A stretch of 35,221 nucleotides of DNA from Prorocentrum cordatum (lineage: Eukaryota > Sar > Dinophyceae > Prorocentrales > Prorocentraceae). The notes below the pieces were generated by a model. The model made no database searches. It saw nothing but the letters and a program-made list of their open reading frames with translations, and was not told the DNA's origin. The translations under genes and the position numbers were made by a program. Shown in pieces: positions 28,771 through 35,221 of this stretch (position 1 is its first letter; the number at the start of each line of letters is the position of its first letter). The stretch lies in assembly GCA_963575745.1 (NCBI GenBank), contig CAUYUJ010019374.1, positions 82,501 to 117,721 of the forward strand. Direction: 5' to 3'.

Positions 28771-29560
28771 CGGCCTCGGGCTCGGGCTCGGAGAGCGTCT
28801 GTGCCGCGCGGCGGCGAGGAGGAGGCGGACTTTTCGCAGAGGAACAGATGCCTAGGAATGAGCTCTCGATGGTCCGCGCGTCCTCTTCTCGCACGAACGA
28901 GCGCTGGGGCCCCTTTCCCTGGCGCGCGCAGGGAGACAGGTGTGGGGCCCAGCGCAGCTTCGAGAACATTCGCGCGGACCTTTGAAAGCTTATGCTCACG
29001 CCGCTTCGTGGCGGGAGCGGAGCAGAGCGGTGCGGAACGGAACGCTCCACGAGACGCGGCGCACCTCTTGGGAGGCCGGAGGATTTCTGCTGAAAAGCCC
29101 CGTCGCCTTCTGATGGCCCTCGCCACGGCGCCGCCGCTCCTGCCACAGGGGCCGAGGTGAGGCCGCCCGCGCGCCCCATCCTCAAACACACGCGGGGCGC
29201 CTCCTGGTGCTTGTCGGGCAGCACGCCGCGGGCGCCAGGAGGCCTGCGGGGCGGCTGCGTGAGGACACGCCCGCGAGGCCTCCGCTCGGCCCGCCGTGGT
29301 GCGCGCGCAGCGCTGGGCTTCCGCTGCCCTGGCAGCGCACGCGTCGGCGGCATCGTGCTGTCTGGCACGCGGAGCGGATTCCCGCTGGGAGGGGGGTCCT
29401 CTCCCAGGGTGCGTTCTGACCCGAATCTCGAGGCGGAGCCAGCGGTGGCGACAAGGGCCTCCCAGGAAGCCCTCGAAAGGCTGAGGACGAGGCGCCGAGG
29501 TAGCACTAAGGGCACCTTTCTGCTGCGGAGGCCCCACGTCTTGAGATGCGCGTGGTCCAC
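28771..29560. other. GC-rich unique stretch, no gene recognised
   Basis: About 790 bases between two giant simple-sequence tracts. Both strands have long open frames because they join the tracts, but codon third positions show no consistent bias in the phases I checked and no domain is recognisable. It contains the dispersed repeat J at 29399-29462. Confidence 0.45.
29399..29462 (-). repeat. Dispersed repeat J, copy 1
   Basis: On the minus strand CCTTGTCGCCACCGCTGG...GTCAGAACGCACCCTGGG. About 84 percent identical by eye to 32680-32740 on the plus strand, with one small indel. Both versions translate in one frame to L-V-A-T-A-G-x-A-S...S-E-R-T, so a shared ancestor with coding sense is possible. 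Confidence 0.6.
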
Positions 29561-29565
29561 GTCTT

Positions 29566-29935
29566 GGCGCCTCCTCCTCCTCCTCCTCCTCCTCCTCCTC
29601 CTCCTCCTCCTCCTCCTCCTCCTCCTCCTCCTCCTCCTCCTCCTCCTCCTCCTCCTCCTCCTCTCCTCCTCCTCCTCCTCCTCCTCCTCCTCCTCCTCCT
29701 CCTCCTCCTCCTCCTCTCTCCTCCCTCCTCCCTCCTCTCCTCCTCCTCCTCCTCCCTCCTCCTCTCCTCCTCCTCCTCCTCCTCCTCCTCCTCCTCCCTC
29801 CTCCTCCTCCTCCTCCTCCTCCTCCTCCTCCTCCTCCTCCTCCTCCTCCTCCCCCCCTCCTTCTCCTCTCCTCCGCCTCCTCCTCCTCCTCCTCCCTCCC
29901 CCCCCTCCTCCTCCTCCTCCTCCCGCGGGCCTCGC
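29566..29935. repeat. (CTC)n polypyrimidine tract, about 370 bp
   Basis: One of the two longest CTC tracts; uninterrupted CTC for the first 90 bases, then with CT and C slips. Pyrimidine on the plus strand. Confidence 0.98.
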
Positions 29936-30049
29936 CCCGTGGGCCCCCTGCCTCCCGCGCCCCTCGGAGCGCCCGCGCCCCTGGGCCGCGCCGGTGGCCT
30001 GCCGTGCTGTCCGACGAGCACCGTGGGACGCCGTGCTCGTTCCAGGGGC

Positions 30050-30090
30050 GCCGTCGAGGGCGCGAAGTTCTTCGCGCTTGGCGGTTCGGC
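30050..30090. repeat. GAGGGCGCGAAGT hairpin block, copy 1
   Basis: GAGGGCGCGAAGTTCTTCGCGC forms a tight hairpin (GCGCGAAG / CTTCGCGC type arms). The related GAGGGCGCGAAGTGATTCGC at 30281 lies on the far side of the next CTC tract. Confidence 0.55.
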
Positions 30091-30094
30091 TCCG

Positions 30095-30262
30095 ATTCCT
30101 CCGATTCCTCCTCCTCCTCCTTCTCCTCCTCCTCCTCCTCCTCCTCCTCCTCCTCCTCCTCCTCCTCCTCCTCCTCCTCCTCCTCCTCCTCCCTCCTCCT
30201 CCCCCTCCTCCTCCTCCTCCTCCCCCTCCTCCTCCCTCCTCCTCCTCCCCCTCCCCCTCTTC
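30095..30262. repeat. (CTC)n polypyrimidine tract
   Basis: About 165 bases, pyrimidine on the plus strand. Confidence 0.97.
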
Positions 30263-30280
30263 TCCCCTGGGAGGCGGCGC

Positions 30281-30340
30281 GAGGGCGCGAAGTGATTCGC
30301 ACTTCGCGCTTCGCGCAGCGCGAAGCGCGGAGTTGGGAGC
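30281..30340. repeat. GAGGGCGCGAAGT hairpin block, copy 2
   Basis: GAGGGCGCGAAGTGATTCGC followed by ACTTCGCGCTTCGCGC and GCGCGAAGCGCGGAGT; can fold as a strong GC hairpin. With copy 1 it brackets the CTC tract. Confidence 0.55.
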
Positions 30341-30404
30341 CCTTGTTGTTCCAGGGAGGTCGCTCGCAGCGCGCGACCTCCACTGTGGCCTTACAGTAGG
30401 TTTA

Positions 30405-30557
30405 AGTCGGCCTGTCCCTCTACAGAGGCAATTTTCAAAAATAGTTTCAAATATAGTCTGGGGACCTTTTTTTGAGTATGTGTGGGCATATTTTGAGTAT
30501 GTTTCGCGTATTTTTATGCTTCGTCCAAAATCCCCCTGCAGGGGGACAGGCCCGACC
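30405..30557. mobile_element. Family A inverted-repeat element, copy A2
   Basis: 153 bp. Left end AGTCGGCCTGTCCCTCTACA, right end CCCCCTGCAGGGGGACAGGC then CCGACC. TA lies on both sides (30403-30404, 30558-30559). Interior: AATAGTTTCAAATATAGTC, GGGGACC, TTTGAGTATGT and GTATTTTTATG. The right end is separated from element B2 by only three bases. Confidence 0.8.
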
Positions 30558-30560
30558 TAG

Positions 30561-30750
30561 CGGTAGGTTCGTGTCGTGTCGAGCGGCGGCGACCCCGCCA
30601 GCGGCCTTCCACTTTGAAAAGCCGCGGGCGACCCAGAACCGTTCGATGTGGCACGGCTTCGACGTTTCGGAAACGGCCGATCGTTCGTGGTTGAACAGTC
30701 CCCGCGGTGTCAGAAACCAGCGCCGAAGTCGGCACCACACGAGCCTGCCA
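30561..30750. mobile_element. Family B inverted-repeat element, copy B2
   Basis: About 190 bp, the same size as B1 (9752-9940). Ends CGGTAGGTTCGTGTCGTG and GGCACCACACGAGCCTGCC. The interior keeps GAAACGGCCGATCGTT, GTTGAAC and CCCCGCGGTGTCAGAAACCA. The right end is followed by a short repeat of CACACGAGCCTG. Confidence 0.8.
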
Positions 30751-30799
30751 CACGAGCCTGACGTGCCCGTCCCCCCCCCCCCCCGGTCCTGCCTCGCGG

Positions 30800-31011
30800 C
30801 TCGCAGAGTTCAGGCGGGCGTGTCCCCCTACATGGGGATTTTCGACGAAAAATAAAAAATACCCCAAACATAGTCCAAAACATGCTCCAAAAATAGTCTG
30901 GGGATCATTGTTGAGTATTGTTTGACCTTCTTGAGGTATGTTTGGGGTATTTTTATGTTTTTCGTCGAAAACCCCCCTGTCGGGGGGACACGCCCGACAG
31001 AACTCTGCGAG
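30800..31011. mobile_element. Family A inverted-repeat element with extended ends, copy A3
   Basis: Core 30812-30999 has A-type ends (GGCGGGCGTGTCCCCCTACA, and GGGGGGACACGCCCGAC) and interior landmarks AATAGTC, GGGGATC, TTGAGTATTGTTTGACC and GGGTATTTTTATG. TTTTCGACGAAAAA near the left and TTTTTCGTCGAAAA near the right extend the pairing inward. The inverted repeat also extends outward by a perfect 12 bases, CTCGCAGAGTTC (30800-30811) and its complement (31000-31011), not seen in the other copies. Confidence 0.8.
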
Positions 31012-31197
31012 GGAAAACACCCACGGGCCCCGCCGCACTCGCTCGGGAGGCCGTCGGTCGACCTGCTGGAGGCCACGAGCAGCCGGCGTCCCCTCCTCCG
31101 TCGGCCGCTGGCTCGTCCTGCGAGCGCCTGCTTCTCGTTTTGTGTGTTGTTTTTTTTGTTTGTCTCTCTCTCTCTCTCTTCGGGGTGGGGGGGGCGG

Positions 31198-31470
31198 TCT
31201 CCTCTTCCTCCGTCCTCCCTCCTCCTCCGTCCTCCTCCTCCTCCTCCTCCTCCTCCTCCTCTCCTCCTCCTCCTCCCCTCCTCCTCCTCCTCCTCCTCCT
31301 CCTCCTCCTCCTCCTCCTCCTCCTCCTCCCCCTCCCCCTCCTCCCCCTCCCCCTCCTCCTCCTCCCCCTCCTCATCCTCCCCTCCTCCTCCTCCTCCCCC
31401 TCCTCCTCTCCTCCTCCCCCCTCCTCCCCCTCCTCCCTCCCTCCCTCCCTCCCTCCTCCTGCCCCCCCTC
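31198..31470. repeat. (CTC)n polypyrimidine tract
   Basis: About 270 bases, pyrimidine on the plus strand, ending in CCCTCC repeats and a C run right before a GC3-rich open stretch. Confidence 0.97.
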
Positions 31471-31475
31471 CCGCG

Positions 31476-31670
31476 GAGGTGCCGCCCTCCCTCTCGCCGC
31501 TGCCCGGCTTCCTGGAGGGCTCGCCCTCGCGGCACGCGCGCGCGCTGCGCGCCGGCCTCGCCGAGAGCGGCCAGCGGCTCGGCCTGCACTCGGTGCGCGC
31601 CCCGGCGGTCCTGGGCTGGGCCGACTATGCCCGGCCTGCCACGGCCGGGGCCACGAGCGACGGACAGGGG
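31476..31670 (+). CDS. Possible exon, protein not recognised
   Basis: From GAG at 31476 the frame gives E-V-P-P-S-L-S-P-L-P-G-F-L-E-G and continues about 60 codons with G or C at nearly every third position up to about 31632, a bias expected of dinoflagellate coding sequence and not of the flanking spacer. A long pyrimidine tract followed by GCGGAG just upstream would serve as a 3-prime splice site. The right border is unclear; bias fades after about 31640 and no canonical donor stands out. No domain is recognised, and no matching exon is seen elsewhere in the window. Confidence 0.35.
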
Positions 31671-31729
31671 CGGCCCAGATTGTGTGGAAGTCGGTTAATG
31701 GAGAGGAAGCGTGCTGCCAACCAATTTTA

Positions 31730-31855
31730 AGTCGGGCCTGTCCCCCTACAGGGGGATGTTCGACGAAAAATAAGAAATACCCTAAAAATAGTCGAGCTAT
31801 ACTCCAAAATGGTCAGGGGATTATTTTTTGAGTATTGTTTGACCTGTTTGAGACA
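31730..31855. mobile_element. Family A inverted-repeat element, truncated copy A4
   Basis: Left end AGTCGGGCCTGTCCCCCTAC, AGGGGGATGTTCGACGAAAA, then AATACCCTAAAAATAGTC, GGGGATTATTTTTTGAGTA and TTGTTTGACC. The right terminal repeat is missing; the sequence passes into a short stretch of ACATGT/AAACATG palindromes. Confidence 0.7.
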
Positions 31856-31949
31856 TCTTGTAAACATGTAAAAGCATGTTTGAAACTGTTTAGAACATGT
31901 TTTACAGAGTTTAAACATGATACCAGAGGAAAAAAAACAATCAGAATCT

Positions 31950-32131
31950 TCTTAGGGCTGTAGGGCTATATGGGCGATAGGGCTATTGGGCTATATGGTA
32001 ATAGAGCTACAGGGCTATAGGGCTATAGGGTATAGGGCTATAGGGCTATAGGGTTATAGGGCTATAGGGCTATAGGGCTATAGGGCGATAGGGATATGGG
32101 GCTATAAGGCTATAGGGCTACAGGGCACCGG
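31950..32131 (+). repeat. 8-bp satellite (AGGGCTAT)n
   Basis: About 22 units, mostly AGGGCTAT with variants AGGGTTAT, AGGGCGAT and a 7-base AGGGTAT. It resembles G-rich telomere repeats in composition but the unit is 8 bases and not TTTAGGG. Confidence 0.95.
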
Positions 32132-32265
32132 GCACCCGGGCACCCGGCACCCGGCACCCAGGCACCCGGGCACCCGGCACCCGGCACCAAGGCACCCACC
32201 CGGGCACTGGGCACCCGTCACCCGGGCACCCGAACATCCGGGCATCCGGGCACCCGGGCCCGGCC
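32120..32265 (+). repeat. 7-8-bp satellite (GCACCCG/GCACCCGG)n
   Basis: Follows the 8-bp satellite through GGGCTACAGGGCACCGGGCA; units of GCACCCGG and GCACCCG, ending in GGGCCCGGCC. Confidence 0.95.
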
Positions 32266-32438
32266 ACCGAATCGGCGGCATGTCTCACCTACCCTTAAAT
32301 CCGCTAGGACCCCTACAGAGGCAAGATCTGATTGGGGAACATACTTGATTCAATGATCGGATTATTAGAGTGTCCATTGTCATGGCATCCACAGCCCAGA
32401 GTGAAGAGGAGGACGAGGTACCCATACCTCGGCACGAA

Positions 32439-32630
32439 CGAAATGGGTACGGCAAGAATGGGCACAATGCCCAACAGCGGTTCCTGATCATTTTGAACAG
32501 GGCTCGTTGTCGGTGTCGCCGCGGCCTGTGTACATCTGAGACAGAAGGCCGCCTGCTCAACAGCGGCCGCTGTTGGTTTGGGACGACATTTTTTGTTGGG
32601 CATTGTACCCATTTTTCCGAACCCATTTCG
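32439..32630. mobile_element. Family C 192-bp inverted-repeat element
   Basis: Terminal inverted repeats of 38 and 37 bases (32439-32476 and 32594-32630), about 90 percent matching with one single-base indel; ends CGAAATGGGTACGGCAAGAA and its counterpart, inner arm CAATGCCCAACA. The interior has the perfect 18-bp palindrome CAACAGCGGCCGCTGTTG (32558-32575). Only one copy in the window; no clear target duplication. MITE-like. Confidence 0.75.
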
Positions 32631-32679
32631 GGCGTCCAAAATACCCCTACCCGCCCTCGTTTTTCATTCTTTGCGCAAC

Positions 32680-32740
32680 CCTCGTCGCCACGGCTGGATT
32701 TGCCTCGAAGTCCTGGTCAGAGCGCACACCCTGGGAGAGG
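32680..32740 (+). repeat. Dispersed repeat J, copy 2
   Basis: CCTCGTCGCCACGGCTGG...GTCAGAGCGCACACCCTGGG, matching 29399-29462 in reverse orientation. Confidence 0.6.
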
Positions 32741-33049
32741 TCCGGGGAGTCGCGGTATGGGTTCCTCTTGTGGGTTCCCCTTGAGAGGGGTGTGCTGACT
32801 TGGGGGGAGGATGCCATGGCCAGGGTAATGAAATCTCTCCAGATCTCGTGTCCCCTCTTTGTCTTTCAGTGCGTTCCCGTTCCCCCCCCACGGGCCGTGC
32901 ACGTGCCTGGGGCCATGATTTGCGAATCCCCCTCTTGGGCGCCCACTTCCTGGGCGCCCCGGAAAGTCGGCGCGGGGTGTGAGACACATCAGTCCAGTTC
33001 CACTATGATGATAAGGAAGGGGAAGGGCTACCCGGGCACCTACCTCTTA

Positions 33050-33197
33050 AGTCGGGCCGACAGGAAGAATGTTCAAGACTAGTCGAACAATTGTCTGGGG
33101 ACGATTGTTCTATCGTCTGTTTTGTGCATTTGTTGATGCATGTTTTGCCTATTTGCATGTTCCTCCACAATTCGCCTGTGGGAGGACACGCCCGACC
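33050..33197. mobile_element. Family A inverted-repeat element, diverged copy A5
   Basis: 148 bp with TA on both sides (33048-33049, 33198-33199). Ends AGTCGGGCCGAC and GGACACGCCCGACC; interior CTAGTCGAACAATTGTC, GGGGACGATTG, GCATGTTTTGCCTATTTGCA and TCCACAATTCGCCTGTGGGA. The CCCCCT palindrome of the left end is lost. Confidence 0.7.
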
Positions 33198-33320
33198 TAA
33201 CCTGCCTACCCCTGCCCGTGTAGCGGCACAAGTCGCGGCCTCCCGGGTGCCCTCGCGACGGGCCCCGGGGCAGTCGAGGACGATCCGAGTCGGGAGCTTT
33301 GAGACGGGGGTCAGTGCAAA

Positions 33321-33526
33321 CGGGGGTCAGCCAGGGCGCTGGATCCTGCAGGATCCTGCGAAGACCCCCTCTGGCTGACCCGGGTTAGCGAGCCGCTCGT
33401 GGCCGCGAGGCGGCCGCGCATGTTGGCTGACCCGGGTTTGCGAAGACCTGCGTTGCAGTCTTTTTTGTTGTTGCTTTGCAGTTGTTGGTTTCCTGCTGAC
33501 CCGGGTCTGGATTGACCCGGGTCAGA
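33321..33526. repeat. Cluster of palindromes around CTGACCCGGGT
   Basis: GGGTCAGCCAG (33324-33334) pairs with CTGGCTGACCC (33371-33381) around the perfect 16-bp palindrome GGATCCTGCAGGATCC (33341-33356). CTGACCCGGGTT recurs near 33375 and 33427. A perfect 12-bp inverted repeat CTGACCCGGGTC / GACCCGGGTCAG with a 6-base loop lies at 33496-33525. Confidence 0.85.
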
Positions 33527-33775
33527 AGATCCCCGACCGGGATGGAAAGTTGGTGGTCCTTGGGGAGGGCCGGGGCCTCTGGGCACCGCGCACGGGCACA
33601 AAGCACAACAAAAAAATGTCTGCGTCCACGTCCACGCCCTCGCGGCCTGGGTTCCGAGGCGCGGCCCCCCTGGCGATGCGCCATCGCGCGGAGGCGCTCC
33701 GCGCGGGGCCTCCGCGAAGGAGACGGCCCGCGCGGCGCGCCGAGGCGCCTGGACCGCGAGGCCGTGGAGGTGGAT

Positions 33776-34135
33776 CCCCCTCCTCCCTCCTCCTCCTCCT
33801 TCCTCCTCCTCCTCCTCCTCCTCCTCCTCCTCCTCCTCCTCCTCCTCCTCCTCCTCCTCCTCCTCCTCCTCCTCCTCCTCCCTCCTCTCCCTCCTCCTCC
33901 CTCCTCCTCCCCTCCTCCCTCCTCCTCCCTCCTCCTCCCTCCTCCTCCCTCCTCCTCCTCCTCCTCCCTCCTCCTCCTCCTCCCCTCCTCCTCCTCCTCC
34001 TCCTCCTCCTCCTCCTCCTCCTCCTCCTCCGCCTCCTCCTCCTCCTCCTCCTCCCTCCTCCTCCTCCCCTCCTCCTCCTCCTCCTCCTCCTCCTCCTCCT
34101 CCTCCTCCCCCTCCCCCTCCCCCCCCCCTCCCCCA
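33776..34135. repeat. (CTC)n polypyrimidine tract, about 360 bp
   Basis: The second very long CTC tract, with regular CTCCCTCCTC slips at 33885-33960 and C runs at the end. The glycine- or proline-rich frames of up to 450 codons over it are artefacts. Confidence 0.98.
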
Positions 34136-34173
34136 TCTCCCCCCCCCCCGCCCACGACGGAGAGGGGCCGTGG

Positions 34174-34350
34174 TCCAGACCACCTTCGGCCACGGGAGGT
34201 TTTTCGCTGCTTTCGGCCTCTGGCGGCCCTCGCCGGGCCGCTGGACCGTCAAAAATTGACTCAGGATGAGAAGCCGGTCCATGGGGAATGGGTCGAGGTT
34301 TCCGGGGGCCCCGCACAGAAAAAAGCACGGCGTCGGGTTTTTGGGGGCCC
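34174..34350 (+). mobile_element. Family F inverted-repeat element, copy F6
   Basis: Ends TCCAGACCACCTTCGGCCAC and CGTCGGGTTTTTGGGGGCCC; interior GGAGGTTTTTCGCTGCTTTC, GGACCGTCAAAAATTGACTC and CGGTCCATGGGGAATGGGTC. The terminal hairpins are less perfect than in F5. Confidence 0.75.
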
Positions 34351-34369
34351 AGAGCCGACCACGCGCAAG

Positions 34370-34478
34370 GCGGCCACGCGCGGAGGGGTGGCAGGGGAGA
34401 GGGGGGAAGGCTTCTCGGAAGGCCCCCCTGCGTCTCGGAAGGCGCGGGCGGGGCCTCGTCTGCAGATGGAAGTCCCCG
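34370..34478 (+). repeat. Dispersed repeat H, copy 2
   Basis: GGCGGCCACGCGCGGAGGGG, GGAAGGCTTCTCGGAAGGCC, GTCTCGGAAGG and CGTCTGCAGATGGAAG follow the order of the copy at 7797-7895. Directly downstream of an F element here too. Confidence 0.7.
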
Positions 34479-34790
34479 CTCCGAGTTTCTGCATAAGCGT
34501 CGGGGGGGGAGCGTCACCCCCGCCGACAGCCCCACATCGACCGCCGTCGCGGGCAGCCACCGTTCGCCGAGGGGGTCTCCGACCCCCGTCGCGGCGCAGC
34601 GACCAGGCGAGGTTGACCACCGTGGGGGAGGCACCCCCACGCCTTTTGAAGAAGCCCAGAGTACCCCCCTCTGCGCGCCGCCAACACTTTGAGGGGGAGC
34701 CCCGTGGGCCTCGACGGCCTCTTCGCGCAGGGTGTCGAGGCGGACTCAAGCAGTGGCGAAGCGTCCTGGCTCGCCTACTGGCCCACCAAG
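34479..34790. other. Spacer, no gene recognised
   Basis: GC-rich; contains the dispersed CCCCCCTCTGCGCGCCGCCA block (34660 onward) shared with 8577 and 9337. No supported gene. Confidence 0.45.
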
Positions 34791-34792
34791 GA

Positions 34793-34935
34793 ATGTTCTC
34801 TAAGAACCTGCTGTGGCCTGCGCGAAATGTTCTTAGAACATTTCTGGCTGGGACTGTCTTGCTTTAACACATCGGGCTTATGCTCTAAGAACCTGTTGGT
34901 TGTTCAGTCTTGGGTTATGAGAACATTTCGTGGTA
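34793..34935 (+). repeat. 85-bp duplication with TTCTTAGAA palindrome
   Basis: CTCTAAGAACCTG(C/T)TG at 34798 and 34883, each followed about 30 bases later by AGAACATTTC. At 34824-34844, GAAATGTTCT and AGAACATTTC flank a single T, giving a near-perfect 21-base palindrome. Confidence 0.75.
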
Positions 34936-35100
34936 GGCCTATAGGAATGCCGCGACGGTCGGTCCCTGCTCAAGCGGACGGGTTGCCCGGGGGGGCGAAG
35001 CAGCGCAGCAGCTCTCGCCCTGGCTGTGGCGGGCCGGCTCATCCTTGGGGGGCTGGCAGAGGCCCGCCCGCCGCGCGCTTTCTCGTGCGCCGCCCCCTCC

Positions 35101-35221
35101 TTTTCCTCCTCCTCCTCCTCCTCCTCCTCCTCCTCCTCCTTCGCCTCCGCCTCCGCCTCCTCCTCCTCCTCCGCCTCCTCCTCCTCCTCCTCCCCCTCCT
35201 CCTCCCCCTCCTCCCCCTCCT
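35101..35221. repeat. (CTC)n polypyrimidine tract, runs off the window end
   Basis: CTC with GCCTCC interruptions, pyrimidine on the plus strand, continuing to the last base. The preceding 34936-35100 is GC-rich with no supported gene. Confidence 0.95.

Noticed and set aside
28208-30383. Frames of 450-562 codons rich in E, D, R or G
   Set aside because: They are translations of CTC, ATC and related microsatellites joined through GC-rich spacer; no domain and no start context.
30396-30569. GTAGGTT on both sides of element A2 as a 7-bp target duplication
   Set aside because: The right GTAGGTT is part of the conserved left end of element B2, so it cannot be a duplication made by A2; TA is the better candidate.
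31950-32131. Telomere or interstitial telomere repeat
   Set aside because: The unit is AGGGCTAT, 8 bases, not the TTTAGGG expected in dinoflagellates.
32295-32665. A degraded family A element split by element C
   Set aside because: Only short resemblances at the two ends (CCCCTACAGAGGCAAG and CGTCCAAAATACCCCTA); the inner A landmarks are missing.
33311-34867. Frames of 323-451 codons over the 33.8-34.1 kb tract
   Set aside because: Low-complexity translation of CTC/GAG repeat plus the flanking F and H repeats.

Overview
The window reads as eukaryotic nuclear DNA, most probably from a dinoflagellate. Three things support this. A solo copy of the dinoflagellate spliced-leader (DinoSL) sequence lies at 4514-4532. 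A tandem pair of degraded leader copies (19850-19885) sits 15 bases upstream of an intronless, cDNA-like gene. A decayed Ty1/copia pol at 24.8-26.2 kb has the motif order I associate with dinoflagellate copia elements. There are no bacterial operons, no rRNA and no tRNA. The genus cannot be fixed from the sequence. An exact 100-N block (10122-10221) shows that this is a scaffold.

Almost nothing here is ordinary gene. The one convincing coding sequence is a magnesium-dependent phosphatase-1-like (MDP-1, HAD superfamily) retrogene at 19901, with all four HAD motifs. It runs without a stop into a GGA microsatellite. One further GC3-rich patch at 31476-31670, directly behind a long polypyrimidine tract, may be an exon of an unrecognised gene. 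The remaining long open frames are artefacts of repeats whose unit is a multiple of 3 or 12.

Layout. 0-3 kb: arrays with an 11-bp period (GGGAGCCTCTT type) on both strands, an AT-rich island and CT/GA tracts. 3-10 kb: a mosaic of short non-autonomous inverted-repeat elements (families D, F, A, G and B, named here), plus a 12-bp satellite with a 216-bp higher-order period at 6.4-7.05 kb. 10.2-17.3 kb: three copies of a composite repeat of about 2 kb, one cut by the gap. Each is built as leader, core array, 12-bp array, units of about 203 bp, and a fixed 3-prime end. 13.9-15.2 kb and 17.3-21 kb: more 11-bp arrays, a 199-bp inverted-repeat element with a 5-bp target duplication, and the MDP-1 retrogene. 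21-24.8 kb: four different minisatellites, one sharing its 20-bp core with the composite elements but on the other strand. 24.8-26.2 kb: the copia relic. 26.2 kb to the end: very long CTC tracts, ATC and GA microsatellites, 8-bp and 7-bp satellites, and a second dense cluster of inverted-repeat elements (A, B, C, F).

The most promising undescribed material is the modular 2-kb composite element, the 20-bp core GAGGATGTCTCGAGCGAAAC recurring in four arrays, and a set of at least seven short inverted-repeat families. In one case (G inside F) the nesting can be read directly from an empty-site comparison.
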